Below, piece by piece: positions 35,038-46,190 of a stretch of DNA of 64,000 nucleotides (positions are counted from its first letter, which is position 1; each line of letters starts with the position of its first letter). Position numbers and translations under genes: made by a program. The DNA comes from Cyathus striatus (Eukaryota > Basidiomycota > Agaricomycetes > Agaricales > Nidulariaceae). The stretch spans positions 7,192,001 to 7,256,000 of the forward strand of contig JAOVFP010000001.1 in the NCBI GenBank assembly GCA_025738555.1, read 5' to 3'. The notes beneath the pieces are model-generated. The model saw only the letters and a program-made list of their open reading frames with translations. It did not search any database and was not told the DNA's origin.

Positions 35038-35546
35038 TATATGCTATGCCAAAGAAACAAAAAGACAAAGAAAAAAAGAAAAAAAAGGGTAGATGCAGTA
35101 GATTCAAATAGAGTACATGGAACGGGTGGGGTGGGGAGTAAGTAACGACAGTGTACATTCCAATCACAAACAAAAGAACAAAAAGAACAAAAAAGAAAAC
35201 GATGCGTCATATGTAGCGTTATAGTCGTTATGCAATATGAAAATCTTGAATCCGAAATCCGAAATGATAAAGGAAGGGAGGGAACGTGGAACGAAGGAGC
35301 GAGATATGCGAGGTTATCAAACACCTCGCGCCGAGCCGAGCGGAAATCATACAGTGGAACTGGAGTAGGAGGTGGGTGCATCGAGGTAAGGCTAGAACCA
35401 GAGAACCGGAGGCAGTGCGTTATTCCGCTGCCAATGCCATTACGTCTTCATCTTCGGAACGAATCAATCAATGCAAGGCGGTGCGCCCGCCGGCGCCCAC
35501 GTTGCACCCAGCCGCCGCACCAAAGCCCGAGCAGAGACAGCCCGGC

Positions 35547-37629
35547 CTACGACCCCGACGAAAACGACGCTGCACTCTTCAACAACAACCTCGATCCACG
35601 ACTCTGTATCCTCCGAACCACACTCTCCCTCTTTCTCTCTTGCTGCACCTCTCCCTCGTCACTGTCTCCTTCCTCAGTTATACTAGCATCCGCCTTTTCT
35701 TTCCCCTTCCCTCTCCCTTTATCTTTCCTACCACTCGCCCCCACCCCGGAAGACTTGGAAGGAGGCAACCGCCCCTCAACCCTCCCCCTCCTCTCAAAAC
35801 TCCTCCCAACGAACATAATCCCCCTCTCTACAAGCACCACACTCCCACACACCAACACCTCATAACTGCCCTCCTGCTTCAAATGATTAGGACACCTCTC
35901 CCTCGCCCATCTAATATTAATCTGCTTAAGCGTAGGATTGGCTTTAGCGAGGCGTATGGCAGTAGAAAGCATCGGCTCGTCGGTGTACTTGTGTCCTTTG
36001 GTTAGACTGAAGTGCGTTAGATTCTTTAGGTGTAGGAGGGTTGAGAGGAGGTGGGACATTGGCTTCTATCTTCTTTATCAGCCTTCATCCACGAAAGAAA
36101 AGAAAAGAGACTGACGGAAGTAAAAGCAGTAGTACACATAAAATGCCACTCCTCCAAGCCGGGACAAGCCCTCCCAATCCCCTCCAAAAGACCCCTCACC
36201 CCCTCCCCAGCAGCCGCCCCACCTTCTGGCACATGCGTCCAAATATCCAAACTCCTCAGCGACTTCAACCGCGCCAGGGCCGCACATAAAACCTCCACCC
36301 GACTCTCATAAACAGGCTCACACGTCAAATCCACACTTTCCACACTCTCAGGATGGGGCAGCTCCGCAAGCTGCTGATATACCCCGATAAACGTCGTAAG
36401 CCTCGGCAGCGCCGCGCTGCTCAATCCCATCGGAATAGAGTCCGGGCTCATCCATCTTTTAAAGTTCCATAAGAACCTTATATATTCCAATCCGGAATGT
36501 TTCTCGAGAAAGGAGCCTAGTTCGGCGGGACCGAGGGTGAAATCGGATTGGTACCCGAATGAACCGAGTGTTAGAGTGTGCAGTTTTGGGAAGGTGAGAA
36601 GGGAGAGCGGGGAGAAGTCGAGGATGCGGGTGGATGAGGAGAAGGAGCAGATTGCTAGTTCTTCGAGGTTGGGGGATGTTGTTAGCATGGTCCAGAGGCT
36701 GGGTGGGAGGGGTTCTAAGGGGGAAATAGTTCTTTCGGGGTGTTAGTAGTGGAGAGGGGGGAGGGAGGGGGGACGAACCATTGCCGCCTAATCCATGTCG
36801 TACAACGAGCGAGAAGGACGTTAAATCCGTGAAATTGAATAACTAGCCAAGTTAAGTATGACAATAGACACAGGGGTGGGAGGAGGGGGGGGACGTACTT
36901 CACTATGCGGATCGAGGGGCTTCGTGCCTATGTTTGTGAATACGCTTTTGAGCTTTGGACAGCTGTAGAACGAGAATCAGTATAATGTCAATGATTTGGA
37001 TTGCGGTGAGGCAGGGTGCAACTGCGTCCGGGAGAAAATACGTGTACACGTGCTGTGCGTGCGTCATTGGCAGATGGGCAGTGTCCAGCCGGTGAACCCT
37101 ACACCCGCCACCCCACTCCCAACATTCCATCCCACACATCCCACACAGGGCGCACCCCTGTCCCCCGAGTAACCACCAGCGAAAAACTCACCACTCGCGT
37201 AGGGTCCTCCAAAGCCCATCCCGGGGAACTTCCAACCCATCCCAATCAAAAGTACTCGAACTACCCAACCCACCAGACGCAGCAATCCGTTCAATCGCAC
37301 CGACGACCCACTCTTCATCGAGCCATTCGTCCGGTTTAGGCCAGGAGAGGTAGTAGTTCGGTCTTACGGCGAGCTTTTTGATGTGTTTACTTATTTCTGG
37401 GCGGTGTGTGAGCATTTTGAGTGTGGATTTGCATGTTTTGGAGGATTTGAGGATGAGGGTTGTGTAGAGAGATGGGAGGAGGAGGTCTCGGAGGTATGAG
37501 GACTTTCGTGTTGTAGTTAGTATAACAATGAAAGGAGATAGAAGAAAGGGAACGCACACAAAGGCTAAAACTGAGGACATCGACTGGGGCTAGGAGCTCC
37601 ACTATATCAAGTATAATATCCGCAGGCAT
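35547..37629 (-). CDS. F-box protein with LRR-like C-terminal region, 541 aa, six exons
   Basis: Exons 37629-37558, 37502-37192, 36962-36899, 36842-36779, 36714-36116 and 36062-35547 join into 542 codons with GT/AG borders throughout. The N-terminus, MPADIILDIVELLAPVDVLSFSLC, is an F-box. Then come alternating strand-helix segments typical of fungal F-box LRR proteins (LFNFTDLTSFSLVV, LTTSPNLEELAICSF, FPKLHTLTLGSFGY, LKSLRSLDIWTHV, LKNLTHFSLTKGH). The tail is charged and Lys/Glu-rich. Role by family: substrate adaptor of an SCF ubiquitin ligase; the target is unknown. The start is the Met that opens the F-box; an in-frame upstream extension exists. CpG use is normal, so this is a host gene in a non-decayed island. 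Confidence 0.8.
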
Positions 37630-38153
37630 GGAGCCTACGACTTGAGAGTGTGGGGTGGGCTCGAGCCCCGAGCGCAGCAAGGATCGAACCCGCCCCACAA
37701 GCAAACTTTGAGCATAGCGATAGCGAGCAACTCAGGAGTGTAGGAGACCGGGGGTGAAGAGTGAGCACATGACACTGTTGAGAGGGCAGCACTGCTTGAA
37801 GAGAAAGCACCCCTAGTACTGGGGGTGACGGAAGAGGACCGGTAAGGAGGAATCCGAATGCGTCGACAGAAGAAAGCACTGCTTGGAACAAGCTTAAGCC
37901 GTTAGCGCTTTAGCACTCAAGCCGAGCCGCAACAACACTAGTGGGGTCACGCGACTTATTACGTAACTAATTGACGGCGATGTCGCACACCGTGCTCATT
38001 GTCCTTGCCCAATGCCAATGCCAGCGACAATGGCGACGTCCTACCTCTGGCGCATCTCGCCTACTCTTTCCCCCCTCATTCTTCCTATACGTCTTCGTGG
38101 ATTAGACCAGTTAACGAATGGATATCCACCCCTTCCCTAAACTAAGCACCAAG
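37630..38153. other. Intergenic, no supported gene
   Basis: GC-richer intergenic DNA upstream of the F-box gene. On the minus strand GCGGGTTCGATCCTTGC near 37690 can fold as a tRNA T arm, but no other tRNA arms are present. The 94-codon ORF at 37607-37891 is low-complexity and not called. Confidence 0.45.
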
Positions 38154-40043
38154 CTACAACTTGAACAAATTACCTAACTCCTCGAGTCCTATATGCAGAA
38201 GCACAACATTCACAGGTGCAGCCCTCTCCATCTCTTCTTCGCATTTGCATCGAGGGAGTGTGGCGATATCATAGCATTTGAACCGTCCGAGGTGAATGTC
38301 GAGTATAGGCTCATACCAAGCCTGTAAGTATACTCCTTCATCAAGGTCCATTACACGTCCTAAACTGCCCTAGGAGACTACCTAGGCACAGTATTCACGT
38401 TTTCGATTAGGAATGTATATTTTTGCAGTAGCGTGACCTACATCTCAATGTGCATTGCATCCTCTTGTCCTGATTGGGATACTGCCCGCGAGTCTGCAGC
38501 AGCCTCAACACCCACCTCCGATTCTTTTGTTACCGGAGCTACCAACATACATATCGCCCACGTTCATGCTCCCCAATGAACAAGGGGATCATAATTACGC
38601 AAAGCACGGTGATACCGGGAACACCGCGTGGAAGGTCGGAGCAAGGTTGTTGGTAGCTTCAGGTTAGTGAAGTTGAATATATGCGGAGGAGGGAGCGTCT
38701 ATTGCTAGCGATGATGTTTGGCACACTGAGCCAGCTGCTGCTGGGTATACGCGTGAGGATAAAGAAACGAGGTAAGTACTCGAACTGTTCTGCTGTTCCC
38801 CCCGATCTGAATTCGGACCAGGACCAACACAGACCCGAGGATAGGCTCCATGTCATATGCCATCGTTCTCGGTCTGAGGAAGCTACTTTCGCGCAGCGCA
38901 GTGCCTGCCCCCAGGAAAATGTCGACTTTCAAAGCGGCACTGGAGCTGAAGAGTAGCATTTCGTACTTGCGTTGTTCGTGAACGGACTGGATGGTAGATT
39001 GCTGTTGTCCGTCCCCTGAACACGGGTTCGACTGTACACTGTCTAAGCTTCGTACTCACCTACCTTTATGCTCAGTTTCAGACGCGAGTTCGAGGGTGCC
39101 TATGCTGCTACCGACTGATATGCGAGGACTCGGAGTGAAGCATCGTGACGATTATATACGCTTCATTGCGCCGTAATCTCTGCAGCTATCGAAGTTGTCC
39201 ACTGGACTGACCTATGGACGTTGGGCAGCCATCGTCGAAAAGCATCGCACGATGACGCATGCTCGCTGTTGAACCCTACGGTGGTCCACTTGATGTTCGG
39301 AGTCATAGGGGAGGGGAGGATGAAGAACTTGGATGTATGGTGTGTTTCTTAATGTGTTTCTTACTTAACGATTTGAACTGACTAATGGATGGGATGTGCA
39401 GCAGCCTTTTGGTACCGATGTATCTCGGCGAGGGTAGTGAAGATCCACCTTAAGATGCCCAACGATAGTGTGGACACGGTAGGGTACACCTAGCGGTTTA
39501 TATCCAATAGTTTGTCTGAGGATACGTACCCAGCGTATGGCACTTTCACACCGAATCGTTCAAGATCTCGAAGAGACCGACGTTTGGAACGAAGAGGATT
39601 TGGGGATGAAGCGAACATATATCCCGTCAAGATCCTATTCCTAGTACCTAGGGACTCTCCTGCATACTCACCTTCGCAATCCTGCCATCGTTCTTCTCGT
39701 CATACGCTAGTGCTTCGATGGCTGTTGCAATGCTACGTGAAGGCGTCATACGTTCCATGTCAACCTCAACGTAGCCTTTGGGCAATGCGGCGCGGGAATC
39801 CTGATGCATATGAAGGGGATGTGGGAGACGAGAAGAATGTACCTGATATGGAGGATGTAGGGGACGGTGAGGGAATGAGGATGTATGAGACGGAGAAGAT
39901 GCAGGAAATAGCGAATCAGGACGTAGTGGATGATGTGGATAGGGTGTCCCATCCCAGCAGTATCCTTTGCCCGCTGCTACATAACATCCCCGTTTGCGCT
40001 TCCCTCTCGTTTCTTGGTCATGTGTATCTTCAGCCATTACCAT
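38154..40043 (-). CDS. Uncharacterised multi-exon host gene(s), structure unresolved
   Basis: Several minus-strand stretches look coding and end at splice-like sites. 40043-39672 opens MVMAEDTHDQETRG and ends RIAK before GTGAGT. About 39600-39530 reads FGVKVPYAG before GTACGT. About 38985-38770 reads MLLFSSSAALKVDIFLGAG and FLRPRTMAYDMEPILG. Near 38530-38430 an open end reads DAMHIEM and stop. 38333-38154, after CTTACAG, reads AWYEPILDIHLGRFKCYD to a stop. I cannot join them into one frame, so there may be two genes or a decayed one. No family is recognised. Composition matches the neighbouring F-box gene. Confidence 0.35.
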
Positions 40044-40815
40044 TGCACGACACTAGATGACGTCCGCTGGCAGAAGTATTATATCCTTTTAGCTCTCTTT
40101 CGTCCACTACCGTTGCATCTTCGCCATACCGTCATCTTCCCATTACGAAGCTAGTCAGACACCCCAGGTCAAACCTCACGGTTCTGGAGCTTGGGAAGGA
40201 CAGATGTTTTGTACCCGGATATCAAAGACTTCTCATAGCTCGCAACAACTCTCCACTAGGGTCACTCATAGACTGAATTCATGAGGCATAGGAAGGCTAT
40301 TCGTCGGTGGTAAAGGCAATCCCGCTGAGATACGAGACAATATTTTCATCCAAAAAACGAGGTGGTGGGTGAACGGGAGGTGAAGAGTGTGTGGGAAGTG
40401 AAGTAAACCGAGGATCGTTGTTCTTAGCAGCCAATCAGCCGTGGCCCGTTCTTCGCTTGGTATTGTGACATCTCCGCCATATCGCAGTTCAATCCTATTT
40501 ACAACTCGTGTGTTGTCGATTGGGATAACGCTCCTCGAACTTCGAACGCATATATCTCATGTGTGAAACGTCTTCTTTGTGTTACTACTGCATGGAGTCT
40601 AGGATGTTGGGATGGGGGAGTGGCTATGACCAATTGAGGCGATGCATTCAAAGATGCCGTTGCTAAGCAGGAACTAACTGTCCTGCAAACGGAGGCAGGG
40701 AACGGTAGGGCCCTATTCTTCGTCTACCACTGGTGCACTTCCTCCAGTTTGCCTGGTGTCCGTAGGTTCGGTTTGACGATTAAGTTGAGGACACAGTGTT
40801 TTTGGTGGACGTTAT
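40044..40815. other. No supported gene
   Basis: GC-normal DNA with no convincing ORF or repeat. It precedes the uninterrupted copy of the duplicated locus. Confidence 0.45.
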
Positions 40816-42270
40816 GGAAGTTATGGCTGCGTGAGGTTTGACTCAATTGATTTGAGTTATCCGTTCCCCTCGTCTTTTCGATGGTGCTAATGGATTGAGA
40901 AAGGTCCCCGCTTATCATACCGGGTTTCAGTTGCTGTGGGGTGGCTGGTTCTGTGTACTTCAACCTCACGTAACCCTGCCACCAGAGTCCTCGCCACACT
41001 GAAGGGAAACTCGTGCACCCCAGTTAACATCCCAGTGGTCCCTTCAATCTCCCTTTCGCATCTCTTGCTGCGAACGTTTAGAGAGGTTGGCTGCTTCAGT
41101 GGTAGGAGTTTTCTTGGATACAAGTCCTTAAACGTGCCCGTGGTACCTGCGTGGTACTACGTTTTGTTTTGCACAACTGAAGGCGAAGGCGAGTTGTATA
41201 TAAACCTCTTGCCCCCAGATTTCCTCTCTTTCGAGCGTAAATACAAGAGAGATGTGGAAATACATACACACCCACTCGAACTTCCTAGTTTCTTCCCCAC
41301 GCTTCGAATGGGGCTACGCTTGTACTCGTCCTTCGACGATAGCAGTGACCTAGTTGGTGTATATTGGAATTGCTTGCGGAGGCGACCCTAGAATGGCTGG
41401 GGATATGTGCCCTAGGTTGGCGTGGAGAGGGTATCCGAAGTGCCAAGGAGTGCCAATAGGTGAGGTGTTGTCGCCGGTTTGTCTAGCACGCGAAGATGAC
41501 AGCGGCATGGCTATTAGTAGTAGCTTACGGGGTCCCTGCGTCTTGATGTAAAAATGCAAGTACTATAATCATATCGAATGATGAAGCGTACACAGTCTTC
41601 GAATAGATAAACAGGAAGTACGATAGATAACAAAGTGTCCAGGCAGAATATATCCTCGAAGAGTAAATGAAGATTGATAAGGAACTTCTACGAAAGGTAA
41701 GCAAGCACGTTCGTGGTGGGCGAAGAAGCAAGTTTAGTCGACTAGAACGAGCTGCTCCAGGTCCTCAATGGTATACTAGTGGTGACAAATATCCAGCACT
41801 GGGGTTACCGAGGCTAAGAGGAGGGACGACGTTAAAGATGAAAACTTAACATTGAGGAAAGGCCGCCAATCACATGTGAAACTGCGAGCGTCTGCGATAG
41901 AGATGTTGAAATCGATACTCTCACATATATGATTATTTTTAGGAATAATGATAATCGCATTCCGGAATCGACCAACTATTGCAACTTTAGTTATTCGACA
42001 ATTATTCGGCGCCTGCGTTCATACATGTCTGTCATCAGCACGCGTTACCCGAAAACTCCAGGGCTTAAAACAGAACAAGAGCGATTACAAGATTCGTAAT
42101 ACGTAGTCTGCGCTATCATCAACGATCAACCACTTGCTCAGTGCTGTGGATATTGGCGCGTCGAAAGCCAACTATGGTATGTCGAATCTGTATGAAGCGG
42201 CTGTACAATCGGTTACAAGGGTAGGTGGTTCCTTATCGCAAGAGGCTAGAGCAGATGTTCAAGCGCCCAT
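40816..42270 (+). repeat. Uninterrupted copy of the duplicated A-B-D locus
   Basis: This 1.46 kb block is contiguous here and matches 10318-10827 (A), the complement of 7648-8176 (B), and the complements of 5713-5890 and 4032-4248 (D). It keeps its CpGs and contains none of the insertions, so it is the empty-site reference for the region 4-11.75 kb. Open stretches exist (for example 41354-41551, with a homologous frame at 7956-8150), which hints at an old coding sequence, but I recognise no family. Confidence 0.85.
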
Positions 42271-42497
42271 TTTGAAATATCCAGTGCCAGTAATCGTAGT
42301 CATTTGACCGAGGATATTAGGGAAGTTCCATCTTGGCCGTTTTGTCGCGTCGCTACAGATCAGTCGCTACAGCAACACTACAGTATCCTGCCGAAAAAGT
42401 TTAGTGCGCATCACAAAACAGCTGTAGCTGTATCGTGTATCGCCAAGATTGAACTCTACTATTATTTGTGGAACACTATCACCCATACATCACTGCC
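42271..42497. other. No supported gene
   Basis: Short unique stretch between the duplicated locus and the MITE. The open frame at 42304-42678 runs through the MITE and is not called. Confidence 0.45.
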
Positions 42498-42682
42498 TAG
42501 TCTCGGTTATCCATCCGTTTACGGTCGAAAATCCAAAAAAGGGTTTTCTAACGTAAACGTCTGGGAAATGACCAACGACGTTGGGAGGGCCTTGAACAGG
42601 CCTTCCGAATTTCCGATAACCGCGGAAGTTGGAAAACCCTTTTTTGGATTTTCAACCGTAAATGGATGGATAGCCTAGACTA
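42498..42682. mobile_element. 185-bp MITE, Mutator-like by 9-bp TSD
   Basis: The ends TAGTCTCGGTTATCCATCC and, inverted, TAGTCTAGGCTATCCATCC open inverted repeats of about 60 bp that include ATCCAAAAAAGGGTTTT. The exact 9-bp repeat ATCACTGCC lies on both sides (42489-42497 and 42683-42691). It is non-coding. A 9-bp duplication points to Mutator-like transposases acting in trans. Confidence 0.9.
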
Positions 42683-42973
42683 ATCACTGCCTTCCTCCTG
42701 TCACAGTGGTGTTCAACTACTTAAATCTAGATATCACCACCTCATTTGGGATTGGTGTTATGGAACAGAATGGTAAAAAGAAGTGCACCTTTATCATAAT
42801 CTTCGCATTTTTACCACAAATGTTCCATAATTGGCAATGCATTATGTAGCTGTGCACCTGGTGTGAACTATAAAGCATCCATCAGTTTGAATATAATCAA
42901 TCAATCAAAACTTCCTCCTTGATTACACCATAGTGCTAGCTCAAGCATCTATCTGCACAATTTACAAGAAACA

Positions 42974-45900
42974 ATGTCTTATAAATATGCCCATGATTTC
43001 ATTGTACAGAAACAAATATTGACTGAGATCAATACTCAGGTGACTTACTGTGTATCAGACCTGAGACATGTATGTACTTAACTATTTTGAATTTACAGCC
43101 TTTACAGAACAACACTTATGTTATAAATCAAGAGAATTCTGAACCTCTTTCTCCAATTAAAAATACTCAACCCAGCACTACTCGAAACTTCACTGGACAA
43201 CAGGAATATCTCAAAAAGTTGCATATGCACATGAATAAGAATGATAGTCCTGGTCGAAAGATGTATCTTCTATATGGAATGGGTGGTATTGGAAAAACTC
43301 AAATCACTTTGAAGTATATAGATGAATCATCTAATAGGTTTGTATAAGTTTTGCAAAGTTATAATAGATGAAGTTAATTCTGTTTTATAGCTATTCTTAT
43401 ATCTTTTGGATTGATGCAACATCTGAAGTGACTATTGATCAAAGTCTAAAGGATATATATAAAATCAATATCAAAATATTGCCATCTGGAGTTTCTTATT
43501 CTGCTGCAATGATTCAACAATGGATGAATACCCTTAATGATGAATGGCTAATGATTTTTGACAATGCTGATGGCTCACCTGACACAGTGGAAAAATTTAT
43601 CCCACCAGGAAATAAGGGGCACATTCTGATAACAAGCAGAAATCCAGAACATAAAAGAGTTGTATCTGCAAGTAACTCTGAAGAGGTGTCAGTAATGAAT
43701 GAAGAAACTGCTGTTGAATTGCTATTGAAATCTTCTGGTTTAAATGAATCTCCTGTGAAATGTTATAATGTGGCTACAGAGATCTGTGCTAAATTTCATT
43801 TCCTTCCTTTGGCTATTGATCAAGCAGGAGCATATATTAGTACTGGACAATGCAACATTGATAAATATATAACAGTCTATGATAAAAATAGGCTTAGGCT
43901 CATGACAAACAAAAAATTCAAAGGGGCATCAAAGTATAATAAGACTGTTTATGGAACATGGGAGATATCATTCCAGAAAATAGAGGAAATGGCTAAAGAT
44001 GAGGAAGATGAAGAATGTGCAATGACAGCCAAATATGCTATAAAATTAATAAATATGAGTGCCTTTCTACACCATGAAAATATTTCAGATGAAATATTTG
44101 AAAGAGCTGCAAAGTACTATACACACCATATAAAAAATTATAAAGATAATATAATTCCAGCATTTATTCCCACAATAGATAAAGATTTGCTAAATTTTGA
44201 GGAATACAATGAGTGGAATGAGATGCAGTACAGAGAAAGCATTGGACTTCTATTGTCTTTCTCATTAATAAAAAGAACTGTAGATGGAGCAAAATTTGGG
44301 TTACATCCTTTAGTACAAACATGGTGCCAAGATCGACTATCATTGACTGAAAAGAATATATGGATTTTGAATGCTAGGGGAACATTGTGTGTCTCAATAA
44401 GTAATGAAGATTCAGCTACTGAATATAAATATGGGAATTCTATTCCTTTACACATTACTCAAAACTTATCACATGAGATGATATCTAACATAATATATTA
44501 TGATGACATATTTAATATATTGGCTGGAGTAATGAGAATGAATGGACAATATCATATGGAAGTTATACTAAGATCTAGAATATTTAAGGTATATGAAGAC
44601 ACATATGGAAAAAATAGTACACATGTGCTCACTAGCATGTCTGAATTGGCAACAGCATATAGAAGCCATGGTAAATCAACAGAAGCTGAAGTGCTGCAGA
44701 TTCAGGTTCTGGAGATGTATACCAGAATTCAGGGAAAAGAGCACCCAAATACACTGACAAGTATGAATAACCTTGCATTGACACTTCGAAAGATGGGCAA
44801 ATGGACAGAAGCTGAAGTGCTGCAGATTCAGGTTCTGGAGATGAGAACCAGAATTCTGGGAAAAGAGCACCCAGATACACTGATAAGTATGAATAATCTT
44901 GCATTGACACTTCAAGACACAGGCAAATGGACAGAAGCTAAAGTGCTGCAGATTCAGGTTGTGGAGATGCATACCAGAATTCTAGGAAAAGAGCACCCAG
45001 ATACACTGACAGCTATGAATAACCTTGCATTGACACTCCGAGACACAAGCAAATGGACAGAAGCTGAAGTGCTGCAGATTCAGGTTCTGGAGATGAGAAC
45101 TAGAATTCTGGGAAAAGAGCACCCAGATACACTGGCAAGTATGGGTAACCTTGCATTGACACTTCAAAAGATGGGCAAATGGACAGAAGCTGAAGTGCTG
45201 CAGATTCAGGCTCTGGAGATGCATACCAGAATTCTGGGAAAAGAGCACCCAGATACACTGATAAGTATGAATAACCTTGCAATGACACTTCGAGTGATGG
45301 GCAAATGGACAGAAGCTGAAGTGCTGCATATTCAGGTTCTGGAGATGAGAACCAGAATTCTAGGAAAAGAGCACCCAGATACACTGATAAGTATGAATAA
45401 TCTTGCATTGACACTTCAAGACACAGGCAAATGGACAGAAGCTGAAGTGCTGCAGATTCAGGTTCTGGAGATGAGAACCAGAATTCTGGGAAAAGAGCAC
45501 CCAGGTACACTGATGTCTATGAATAACCTTGCATTGACACTTCGAAAGATGGGCAAATGGACAGAAGCTGAAGTGCTGCAGATTCAGGTTCTGGAGATGA
45601 GAACCAGAATTCTTGGGAAGAAGCACCCAGATACACTGACAGCTATGAATAACCTTGCATTGACACTCCGAGACACAGGCAAATGGACAGAAGTTGAAGT
45701 GCTGCAGATTCAGGTTCTGGAGATGAGAACTAGAATTCTGGGAAAAGAGCACTCAGATACACTGATAAGTATGGGTAACCTTGCATTGACACTTCAAAAG
45801 ATGGGCAAATCAACAGAAGCTGAAGTGCTGCAGATTCAGGTTCTGGAGATGCATATCAGAATTCTGGGAAAAGAGCACCCAGATACACTGATAAGTATGA

Positions 45901-46190
45901 ATAACCTTGCATTGACACTTCAAGACACAGGCAAATGGACAGAAGCTGAAGTGCTGCAGATTCAGGTTCTGGAGATGAGAACCAGAGTTCTGGGAAAAGA
46001 GCACCCAGATACACTGACAGCTATGAACAATCTTGCATTGACACTTCAAGACACAGGCAAATGGACAGAAGCTGAAGTGCTGCAGATTCAGGTTCTGGAG
46101 ATGAGGACTAGAATTCTGGGAAAAGAGCACCCAGATACGCTGACAGCTATGAATAACTTTTCATTGACACTTCAAAACTTGGGAAAGTAG
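42974..46190 (+). CDS. NB-ARC-TPR STAND protein (NLR-like), 1034 aa, three exons
   Basis: Exons 42974-43039, 43099-43337 and 43391-46190 join in frame across introns of 59 and 53 nt. About 60 residues of unrecognised leader come first. The NB-ARC domain follows, with P-loop GMGGIGKTQ, Walker B WLMIFDNADG, ILITSRNPEH and LPLAIDQAGAYIS. After a helical linker, twelve 42-residue kinesin-light-chain-type TPR units (consensus GKEHPDTLTAMNNLALTL, then GKWTEAEVLQIQVLEM) and a partial thirteenth complete the protein. Family role: nucleotide-dependent oligomerising receptor used in non-self recognition and programmed cell death in fungi; the ligand is unknown. The last Trp codon is TAG at 46188-46190, and repeat sequence continues past it, so the C-terminus is slightly shortened. 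Confidence 0.85.

Noticed and set aside
35230..36005. Plus-strand ORFs opposite the F-box gene
   Set aside because: They overlap well-supported exons on the other strand, lack domains and are explained by GC-rich codon composition.
39512..40060. 182-codon plus-strand ORF
   Set aside because: The minus-strand frame over the same bases ends at a clear GTGAGT donor and has better exon-like structure, so I prefer the minus strand, with low confidence.
44138..46130. Long minus-strand ORFs opposite the TPR repeats
   Set aside because: They repeat with the 126-bp period of the TPR units and arise from the repeat on the other strand.
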